A DNA stretch of 9,413 nucleotides from positions 1-9,413 of the forward strand of contig CAJKFC010000068.1 of NCBI GenBank assembly GCA_905199135.1, in the 5' to 3' direction. Numbering within the stretch: the first letter of the stretch is position 1; each line of letters opens with the position of its first letter. The DNA is from an uncultured Eubacteriales bacterium (GTDB lineage Bacteria; Bacillota; Clostridia; Oscillospirales; Butyricicoccaceae). The notes beneath the pieces are model-generated. The model was not told where the DNA came from and made no database searches. It was given only the letters and a program-made list of their open reading frames with translations. Made by a program: the position numbers and the translations under genes. This document shows positions 1-5,166 of the stretch, one piece after another.

Positions 1-136
1 TGTCCTTGAAGTCCTCCGCTTCATAGCTGCCCAGCGCAGACTTGGAGAGATGGGTTTCTTCCGCAAGCTGCTCCAGCGTATATTTTTTCTGCTTTCTGTG
101 CTTTCTTATCTGTTCTCCCAACAATTTATAGTTCAA
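1..136 (-). CDS. XRE-family helix-turn-helix regulator, N-terminal part (cut by window edge)
   Basis: The reverse strand encodes the first 45 residues of a protein running off the left edge. After a short lead (NYKLLGEQIRKHRK) comes a classic XRE/Cro helix-turn-helix: YTLEQLAEETHLSKSALGSYE, where the 'L.qLAe.t..s.s.ls.yE' spacing marks helices 2 and 3. Such proteins bind operator DNA as transcriptional repressors or activators; the effector domain, if any, is outside the window. I chose the TTG at 136 as start because an AGGCAGGTG ribosome site lies 8 bases upstream and the nearer ATG is followed directly by a stop. The gene is divergent from the small membrane-protein operon starting at 285, so it may regulate that operon or itself. 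Its DNA target cannot be read from sequence. Confidence 0.8.
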   Translation of the reverse strand, partial: MNYKLLGEQIRKHRKQKKYTLEQLAEETHLSKSALGSYEAEDFKD

Positions 137-155
137 AACATTAACACCTGCCTTT

Positions 156-184
156 ATTTTAGTTTATCATCTTACAATGGACAA
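156..184 (-). promoter_or_regulatory. Probable promoter of the HTH regulator gene
   Basis: On the reverse strand a -35 TTGTCC (179-184) and a -10 TAAAAT (156-161) are separated by 17 bases. The predicted start falls near 149, giving a leader of only about a dozen bases that still contains the AGGCAGGTG ribosome site. The -10 matches 5 of 6 and the -35 matches 4 of 6 consensus positions, in an AT-rich stretch, so chance similarity is possible. Confidence 0.45.
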
Positions 185-232
185 TAACAGAATATGAAAA
201 CTGAAAACATTAACTAAAATCTTTATTTTCCG

Positions 233-261
233 TTGACAGTTATGTAAACTTATGTTATAAT
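233..261 (+). promoter_or_regulatory. Perfect consensus SigA promoter of the membrane-protein operon
   Basis: The -35 is TTGACA (233-238) and the -10 is TATAAT (256-261), both exact, with the ideal 17-base spacer and a TGn extended -10 (253-255). Transcription should start near 268, just ahead of the AGGAGG at 272-277, so the leader is very short. A promoter this close to ideal should be strong unless repressed. The divergent HTH regulator next door is a candidate repressor (inference). Confidence 0.88.
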
Positions 262-271
262 TTGTCGTGAC

Positions 272-277
272 AGGAGG
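272..277 (+). promoter_or_regulatory. Ribosome binding site that fixes the TTG start at 285
   Basis: AGGAGG lies 7 bases before TTG at 285. An in-frame GTG at 267 would put the ribosome site inside the coding region and sits at the predicted transcription start, so it is not a credible initiator. Confidence 0.8.
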
Positions 278-284
278 CGGTAAT

Positions 285-572
285 TTGAAAGACAAGTCAT
301 TTTTTTCAAGAATTATTCTGCTCATCGTTTTGTCGCTGATATGTTTTACGATAACCATAGCGCTTACCCTTTTTGCCGGCTCATATGACGGAGCGCTGTT
401 CAGTTTTGAAAACCTCAATATTACAAATATGATACCCGTTCTGTTTTTAAGCGGTTTTGTCAGCTGCGTCGTCATAGGAATAACTCTGCTCTTTATTTTC
501 AGAGCGGCTTTTATCAAACTGAAAGACTATTTTTTAGAAAATAAAAATACAAACGGGGGAAACAAAAAATGA
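285..572 (+). CDS. Small two-helix membrane protein, unknown function
   Basis: This 95-residue protein is not recognised as a member of a named family. Residues 10-31 and about 50-72 are strongly hydrophobic and should form two membrane helices joined by a short loop (about 32-48, containing SYDGALFSFENLN). The N-terminus is basic (MKDKSFFSR), and the C-terminal tail is charged and Asn/Lys rich (FIKLKDYFLENKNTNGGNKK). The start is TTG at 285, set by AGGAGG at 272-277. It is the first gene of a three-gene operon: its stop overlaps the next start in an ATGA junction (569-572), so translation is probably coupled. The overall shape resembles small accessory membrane proteins, but no function can be assigned. 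Confidence 0.75.
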   Translation: MKDKSFFSRIILLIVLSLICFTITIALTLFAGSYDGALFSFENLNITNMIPVLFLSGFVSCVVIGITLLFIFRAAFIKLKDYFLENKNTNGGNKK

Positions 573-1006
573 AGTGTACCAACCACCCCGAGGTAGAAGC
601 TCAGGGAATGTGCGCCTACTGCGGGAAACCATTTTGCAAGGACTGCCTTGTAGAAGTAAGGGGCAGAATGTACTGCAAAGAAGACCTCGGCAATGTCCTC
701 GATGAGGCAAAAAGTTCATCAGCTTCGCAGCCTACAATCAACATTACCAATACCAACGAAAATATCAACACCAACGCAAACAGCGGTATCGGATTCGGCC
801 CGAGAAAAAGCAAGACAACAGCTCTTATCCTCTGCCTCGTCGGTTTTCTCGGAATTGCAGGTCTGCACAGAATGTATGTGGGAAAAGTCGGAAGCGGTAT
901 CTTGCATCTTTTCACATACGGCATATGCGGTATAGGAACTGTTATTGACCTGATCTCCATTTTATCGGGAGGTTTCAGAGACAGCTATGGACAGCCTTTG
1001 GTATAA
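569..1006 (+). CDS. B-box-type zinc finger / TM2 domain membrane protein
   Basis: The 145-residue protein has two recognisable parts. Residues 3-39 form a binuclear B-box-like zinc finger, with candidate ligands C3, H6, C15, C18, C23, C26, C36 and D39. After an Asn/Thr-rich linker (about 50-75) comes a TM2 domain (about 80-133). It has two hydrophobic helices around the family signature GLHRMYVGK (98-106), then a short turn and DLISIL (127-132). TM2 proteins are membrane-embedded and poorly understood; prokaryotic B-box fingers fused to membrane segments are known but lack a general biochemical role. The finger would lie in the cytoplasm (inference). The gene overlaps its upstream neighbour by 4 bases and its downstream neighbour by 20, which indicates a tight operon. 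Domain calls are confident; function is open. Confidence 0.85.
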   Translation: MKCTNHPEVEAQGMCAYCGKPFCKDCLVEVRGRMYCKEDLGNVLDEAKSSSASQPTINITNTNENINTNANSGIGFGPRKSKTTALILCLVGFLGIAGLHRMYVGKVGSGILHLFTYGICGIGTVIDLISILSGGFRDSYGQPLV

Positions 1007-1397
1007 ATACAAAAGGCTGCCGTACAGGAAAAGACAAACCCTGCGCTCTTTAGGTGCGGGGTTCGCTTTTTTTATCTTACTGTACGCTTTTACTTCAATA
1101 TTTTCCGTACCTCTGTGCCCCGTTAAAAGGATTTTCGGAGTGTCCTGTCCCGGCTGCGGCCTTACAAGAGGTTTTATAGAGATACTGCATCTCCGTTTTC
1201 TTTCCGCTGCGTCATGCAACATAATGTCTCTGCCCCTATTTTTCTCGGCAGCCCTGTATTTTATCTTGGTCTTTACAGATATATTTTTTAACAAAGACTA
1301 TATTGAAAAAACAGAAAATCTGCTGGCAAAAAAACCCATGTACGCAGTTTATATAATTATCCTGATAATATCGACTCTGCTAAACAACATACATTGA
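987..1397 (+). CDS. DUF2752 family membrane protein
   Basis: This 136-residue protein carries the DUF2752 signature CPGCGLTRG (54-62), preceded by another cysteine (C44, in LCPVKRIFGVSC). The three cysteines C44, C54 and C57 could bind a metal, but this is inference. Hydrophobic stretches at about 22-42, 80-100 and 116-133 suggest three membrane helices; the N-terminal 20 residues are highly basic (YKYKRLPYRKRQTLR). The ATG at 987 lies inside the preceding TM2 gene, 14 bases after GGGAGG (967-972), a rather long spacing. DUF2752 and TM2 genes are often found side by side in bacteria, from general knowledge. No enzymatic function is established for the family. The stop at 1395-1397 runs straight into the terminator. 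Confidence 0.85.
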   Translation: MDSLWYKYKRLPYRKRQTLRSLGAGFAFFILLYAFTSIFSVPLCPVKRIFGVSCPGCGLTRGFIEILHLRFLSAASCNIMSLPLFFSAALYFILVFTDIFFNKDYIEKTENLLAKKPMYAVYIIILIISTLLNNIH

Positions 1398-1424
1398 AAA
1401 AGGCGGCACAAGGCCGCCTTTTTT
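1397..1424. terminator. Bidirectional intrinsic terminator
   Basis: A perfect 7-bp stem, AGGCGGC (1401-1407) with GCCGCCT (1413-1419), encloses a 5-base loop and is flanked by an A-run on the left and a T-run on the right. It can therefore end transcription in both directions. It fills the 25-base gap between the convergent DUF2752 gene and the ferritin-like gene and overlaps both stop codon regions. Confidence 0.9.
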
Positions 1425-2067
1425 ATATGATTTTCTGATAGAGCTCCTTGAACACCTCGAGATGCTTTCTCTCGTCCATAATTATTCTCTTCAATACACA
1501 AGTGACATTTTCGTCCTTTATGGCTTCGCAGGCGTCGGTGTAGCACTCTATGGCGTTTTCCTCCGCAAGAATTGCCTCCAGAAGTATCTGCCTTGCCGTC
1601 CTGCTGTATCTTAAGAATCTAACGCTCCAGACATTTTCTCCCGTGTGAGTGCGATATGTAAACTTTACATCTCCCCCGAGGGCCAGTATCACCCTGCTGA
1701 GCATCTCCATGTGGTGCATCTCCACTATCATTATGCGTTTAAAGGCCTCGTAGGCTTCCTCGTAGCAGTTTCTCAAAACGCAGGAGTTGTAAAAATACTG
1801 GGTCGACGCCGTCATCTCGGAGACCATTCCGCTGTAAAGATTTTTAACTATGGCGGCGTAAAGCTTGTTGGGCTGTATATTCTCTATGGGCGGATAGGGC
1901 AGAATATCTTCATATATACCTTCTCCGTCGCAGCCGCCCTCATTTTTCTCCTGATCCTCACCGATTTCGGGACTTTCTTCCTCTTCGCTCTCTTCACATT
2001 CCGGCAGGCAGTCTTCTTCCACTATCTCCTCGTCGTCGTATCTGATTTCAAAGTCGTCTGTATACAT
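1423..2067 (-). CDS. Ferritin-like diiron protein with acidic N-terminal extension
   Basis: The C-terminal part (about 68-212) is a four-helix ferritin-like/rubrerythrin-like domain. Candidate metal ligands follow the family order: E84 in helix 1, E116-x-x-H119 in helix 2, E169/E170 in helix 3, and E199-x-x-H202 in helix 4. Such domains bind two irons (or manganese) and act in iron handling, peroxide reduction or oxidation chemistry; which applies here is unknown. The first 60 residues are unusual: 26 Asp/Glu against 2 Lys/Arg, with cysteines at 20, 24 and 46, so probably disordered or metal-sequestering (inference). No rubredoxin domain is visible. The ATG at 2067 has only a G-run (2075-2079 on the other strand) as ribosome site, and that run lies in the 3' arm of a terminator-like hairpin. 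The gene ends at the shared bidirectional terminator. Confidence 0.8.
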   Translation of the reverse strand: MYTDDFEIRYDDEEIVEEDCLPECEESEEEESPEIGEDQEKNEGGCDGEGIYEDILPYPPIENIQPNKLYAAIVKNLYSGMVSEMTASTQYFYNSCVLRNCYEEAYEAFKRIMIVEMHHMEMLSRVILALGGDVKFTYRTHTGENVWSVRFLRYSRTARQILLEAILAEENAIECYTDACEAIKDENVTCVLKRIIMDERKHLEVFKELYQKII

Positions 2068-2069
2068 AG

Positions 2070-2118
2070 AAAAACCCCCAATGTTTTATAGTAGTATATA
2101 CTATGAAAAACATCGGGG
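2070..2118 (-). terminator. Terminator-like hairpin directly upstream of the ferritin-like gene
   Basis: Read on the reverse strand, CCCC-G-ATGTTTT and ATAGTA pair with TACTAT and AAAACAT-T-GGGG around a 5-base loop. This makes an 18-bp stem with one G-U pair and a 2-base bulge. It is followed by one more G and a run of five T. This fits an intrinsic terminator for the DUF4830 gene and the genes ahead of it. The T-run ends only a few bases before the ATG at 2067, so the hairpin also covers the only visible ribosome site of the ferritin-like gene. An attenuator or an operator dyad are alternatives. Confidence 0.7.
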
Positions 2119-2129
2119 ATTTGTGAAAG

Positions 2130-2720
2130 CTATTGTTTATTTTCAGAGGCAGCCGTGCTCTCGGTGCTCTGAGAAGCGTCGGTATTCTGAGCGCTCTGCG
2201 TTGCCTCGGTATTCTGAGTGCTCCGGGTGTTTTCGCTCTGCTTCTCCTGCTTGGAGGCAGTTTCCAGCTTCTCAAGGCCGTACATAAAGCCGTCGAGATT
2301 CTTAGTGTAGACGCAGCCGCCTATCAGCTTGTTTTTATAGATCAAAAGCTCCAAAAGCGTGTTCTCGCTTTCGGGATGGTTGGTCACCTCGCAGCAGTAG
2401 AGCGACACCGCCTTGCCTTTGTACTTTGAAAGATCAAAGCCGTATTCCTTCTGAAGCTCGTTGAATCTCTCATAGACCTCGTCGAACTTTTCGGGAATCG
2501 TGACCTCTTTTGTGGTCATGCTGCCTTCCTTCATCTCATATCCCAGCTCTTTTATGTAGGCGAGAATATCTTCCTCGCTCTCGAGCTTTTGGGATTTGAG
2601 CGTCTCTGCCGACTGATTTGATCTGGGCAGACCGAACACAAGAGCCGCGATAACTGCAAGTATCAGCACAAGCGCGGCGACAAGCTTTTTCTTATCAAGC
2701 TTTGCGGTATAGATCATCAT
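2130..2720 (-). CDS. Membrane-anchored DUF4830 protein
   Basis: The 196-residue protein begins with a short basic head (KLDKKK) and one membrane helix (about 13-31), then an extracytoplasmic domain. Residues about 48-150 match the DUF4830 pattern I know from clostridia: an LGYE turn (59-62), FNELQKEYGFDLSKYKGK (86-103), a strand ending in EVTNHP (111-116), and LIYKNKLIGGCVY (126-138). The role of the family is unknown. The tail from about 154 is Ser/Thr/Gln/Asn/Glu-rich and built of a 9-residue repeat. The ATG at 2720 follows GAGGG with good spacing. The gene is 63 bases downstream of the M20 peptidase, with no obvious terminator between, so it may share that transcript. It ends just before the hairpin at 2070-2118. 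Confidence 0.8.
   Translation of the reverse strand: MMIYTAKLDKKKLVAALVLILAVIAALVFGLPRSNQSAETLKSQKLESEEDILAYIKELGYEMKEGSMTTKEVTIPEKFDEVYERFNELQKEYGFDLSKYKGKAVSLYCCEVTNHPESENTLLELLIYKNKLIGGCVYTKNLDGFMYGLEKLETASKQEKQSENTRSTQNTEATQSAQNTDASQSTESTAASENKQ
2142..2222 (-). repeat. Three tandem 27-base (9-residue) units in the DUF4830 tail
   Basis: Residues 167-175 STQNTEATQ, 176-184 SAQNTDASQ and 185-193 STESTAASE are successive 9-residue units. At DNA level the 13-base word TCGGTATTCTGAG (plus strand) recurs exactly at 2179 and 2206, and a degraded copy lies at 2161. This looks like recent in-frame duplication in a disordered, surface-exposed tail. Confidence 0.7.
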
Positions 2721-2783
2721 ATTTTTTCCCTCGTTTCACCGTTTTGGTAAAGTATATGGCGGCGCGCGAAAAAATATTACACA

Positions 2784-4280
2784 TTACATCGAAGCAAAAA
2801 GGGCGCGGTAGAACTCGACTGCGCTGCCGAGAGAATCCTTCCTTATGCGCTCGTCGACGCCGTGTATCGAATCTATCTGCTTTTCGGTCATTACAAAAGG
2901 CAAAAATCTGTATATATTGTCGCTCAGCTTTTCGTAGTGCACAGCGTCTGTCGAATGGTTCATGATACAGGGCAGAACCGTGACAGTACCGAAATGATTT
3001 TCTATCGTCTTTCTCAAAAGCTCATAGCTTTCGGCCTTGGTATCGCTTATTTCAGAGGGAGCCGTATAGGACAAAAGCTCCACATCGACGGGCAGGTCTA
3101 TGAGCACCGAGCGTATGTGCTCCAAAACGCTCTGGTCGGTGTCGCCCTGCAATACCCTTATATTCATGACTGCCACCGCCTCGGTTGGCAGCATGTTGGC
3201 CGCCTCGGAGCCCTTTATCTGGGTGACGGCAAATGTCGTCCTGAAGAGAGACGATGTGACCTTATCGGAAGAGAACGCCCAGTAAAGGGGCAGTCTCATA
3301 ATTCCGCTGTTGGCTATGCAGAATCTTTTGAAGAATCCGAAGGCGGGACTGCTCTGGACAAGATATCTCTTGACCGAGGGCAAAAGCCTTCTTCTCATGG
3401 GTGCGCCTTCGAGTCTGCATATGGCCTCGGAAAGCACTCCTATGGCGGTCTGTTTTGCGGGGGCCGCCGAATGTCCGCCCTCTGCCTTGGCCGTCATCTT
3501 TATGTTGATGGTGCCCTTGGCGCCTATGGCCACCCTCGCCACCGAGAAGGATTTTTTCTCGAGGTGAGACGATGTGACCGAGCCGCCCTCTATCATGACA
3601 AAATCAAAGGAGATGCCGTTTTTTTCAAACATATCCTTTATCCTGCCTGCTCCCTTTTCTCCGCCCGTCTCGTCATCGCTGCCGTAGGCGAAATACATGT
3701 CTCTCTTGGGCACAAAACCCGCTTTAAGTGAACTTTCGAGGGCTTCCATCTGAGCTATGAGGTTGCCCTTGCTGTCTATGGTGCCTCTGCCCCATATGTT
3801 GCTGCCGTCGTCAAGACCGGAAAAAGCGGGATAGCGCCACTCGCCCATGGCGGGCACCACATCCATATGGCAGCAGAAAAGGGCGGGCTTTTTGTCCGAA
3901 GTGCCGTCTCCCTTTACCTTTATGACAAGGCTCTTGCTGGGAGTCACCGTCACCGAACATTTCTCAAAGACCGTCTTATAGCGGGATTTGAGAAACTCTA
4001 TGAGTCTCTCCATCTCCTTGCGGTCGCCCGTCAGCGTCTCTATCTTTACCGCCTCGCTCAAAGAGTCTGCGGCCTTTTGGACAACATCTTTCGGAGGATC
4101 GAGCTTTATCTCGATTCTCTTTCTCGTGCCCTTGGGCAGGCGGTATGTCTTTATAACTCCTACCACGACAAAGAGAATAATTGCCGCCGCGAGAGCGATA
4201 TTTGTATACATGCCGTAGTAATATGTATAGTTGCTTATAAAAATCTGTATAGAGGCCCAGATGTCGTTAATAAATGTCAT
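2784..4280 (-). CDS. M20 family metallopeptidase (carboxypeptidase S/PM20D1-like), membrane-anchored
   Basis: This 498-residue protein has an N-terminal membrane helix (about 25-44), then an M20 catalytic core. Metal-site motifs seen are HMDVVP (H138, D140), WGRGTIDSKG (D169), SDDETGG (D203, E204) and SIHG (H473). GGHSA (268-272) marks the inserted dimerisation-type domain, and NHSTDAVHY (441-449) is the conserved late motif. The length and layout fit the carboxypeptidase S/PM20D1 branch, which cleaves or forms amide bonds of small peptides or N-acyl amino acids; the substrate here is unknown. Two positions look off. The usual general-base Glu of the 'DEE' motif is Asp203, and the usual ligand Asp of 'LDEGG' is Ile230 (MIEGG, with E231 next to it). 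The ATG at 4280 overlaps the end of ribF by 14 bases and is preceded by AAGGAAGTGAG, so the gene is probably translationally coupled. Confidence 0.88.
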   Translation of the reverse strand: MTFINDIWASIQIFISNYTYYYGMYTNIALAAAIILFVVVGVIKTYRLPKGTRKRIEIKLDPPKDVVQKAADSLSEAVKIETLTGDRKEMERLIEFLKSRYKTVFEKCSVTVTPSKSLVIKVKGDGTSDKKPALFCCHMDVVPAMGEWRYPAFSGLDDGSNIWGRGTIDSKGNLIAQMEALESSLKAGFVPKRDMYFAYGSDDETGGEKGAGRIKDMFEKNGISFDFVMIEGGSVTSSHLEKKSFSVARVAIGAKGTINIKMTAKAEGGHSAAPAKQTAIGVLSEAICRLEGAPMRRRLLPSVKRYLVQSSPAFGFFKRFCIANSGIMRLPLYWAFSSDKVTSSLFRTTFAVTQIKGSEAANMLPTEAVAVMNIRVLQGDTDQSVLEHIRSVLIDLPVDVELLSYTAPSEISDTKAESYELLRKTIENHFGTVTVLPCIMNHSTDAVHYEKLSDNIYRFLPFVMTEKQIDSIHGVDERIRKDSLGSAVEFYRALFASM

Positions 4281-5166
4281 ATCTCACTTCCTTGATAAGC
4301 CTGTAAGCCGTTTCTTTATCCTTGGATATCTGCTTTTTGAGAGATTCCATGTCGGGGAATTTGTGTTCGTCTCTTATGTTGTCGAGGAACTCAACCCTTA
4401 TTTCCTTTCCGTACATATCCCCCTCAAAATCCAAAATATGACACTCTACAAAGACAGCCGAGTCATCGTAAAATGTAGGTCTTGTGCCCACATTGGTTAT
4501 TCCGAAATAATTTCTGCCGTTCCACAGCATCCTCGTGAGATAGACGCCGTTTTTAGGCAGCACATAGCCTTTTTTTGCCACGAGGTTTACCGTCGGGAAG
4601 CCGATGACTCTTCCCTTTTGGGCTCCCTTTATTACCTCGCCCTTAATCGAAAAATATCTGCCCAAAAGCTTTTCCGCCAGGCGCACATTGCCCTCGGCAA
4701 TCATCGACCTCAAAAGGGTCGAGCTGACCGTAGCCTCGCCCAGCATGACATGGTCTACACGGAAAGCCACTATTCCGAGGCTGTTCCAGACCGACACGCC
4801 GTATTCGCCCCAGCCTTCTCCCTTAAAGCCGAAGGTGTAGTTGTCGCCGTATACCACGGCGGCTGCGTTATATTCATTTTTTATCATCTCGGCAAACTCC
4901 ATGGGAGTTTTTGCCGCAAAATCCTTTGTAAACTCCACAGCGAAGACCTCCTCAATGCCCTCTCGCTTTATGAGGGACACCCTTTCCTCAAAGGAGGTCA
5001 GTTTTAAAGGCGGCTCGCCCGTGAGCACGCCTCTGGGGTGATTCGACATGGTGAAAGCGCAGGGTTTGAGCCCCATCTCACGCCCCAGCTCTGTGGTGCG
5101 CTTCAAAATTTGACGATGTCCGATATGGACACCGTCAAAGAAGCCTAATGCAATTATATTTTTCAC
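4267..5166 (-). CDS. ribF: Bifunctional riboflavin kinase / FAD synthetase
   Basis: RibF converts riboflavin to FMN (kinase) and FMN to FAD (adenylyltransferase) in the cytoplasm. The N-terminal nucleotidyltransferase domain shows GFFDGVHIGH (8-17), GDNYTFG (107-113) and VSSTLLRSMI (147-156). The C-terminal kinase domain starts near 171 with KGRVIGFPTVNL (184-195), then NGVYL and ITNVGTRPTF. At 299 residues it is slightly shorter than usual because it lacks the leader that often precedes the first motif. The start is GTG at 5166, the codon immediately after the glmE stop and in the same frame, so no upstream start is possible. The ribosome site is weak (GAG about 9 bases away inside glmE), which suggests coupling to glmE translation. 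No FMN riboswitch is near. Placement after a B12 enzyme operon is unusual; reduced flavins can supply electrons for cobalamin reduction, but a link is inference. Confidence 0.95.
   Translation of the reverse strand: MKNIIALGFFDGVHIGHRQILKRTTELGREMGLKPCAFTMSNHPRGVLTGEPPLKLTSFEERVSLIKREGIEEVFAVEFTKDFAAKTPMEFAEMIKNEYNAAAVVYGDNYTFGFKGEGWGEYGVSVWNSLGIVAFRVDHVMLGEATVSSTLLRSMIAEGNVRLAEKLLGRYFSIKGEVIKGAQKGRVIGFPTVNLVAKKGYVLPKNGVYLTRMLWNGRNYFGITNVGTRPTFYDDSAVFVECHILDFEGDMYGKEIRVEFLDNIRDEHKFPDMESLKKQISKDKETAYRLIKEVRYDIY

Noticed and set aside
267..284. GTG at 267 as start of the first membrane-protein gene
   Set aside because: It coincides with the predicted transcription start and lies before the AGGAGG, so TTG at 285 is preferred.
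2721..2783. Weak inverted repeat (TTTACC...GGTGAAA) between the M20 and DUF4830 genes
   Set aside because: The stem is short, bulged and lacks a T-run, so it is not supported as a terminator or operator.
2862..3731. A 289-residue plus-strand open frame
   Set aside because: It is antisense to the M20 peptidase core with all its motifs and shows no family resemblance.
4231..5007. A 258-residue plus-strand open frame
   Set aside because: It is antisense to ribF; protein-like runs are only the complement of conserved ribF codons.
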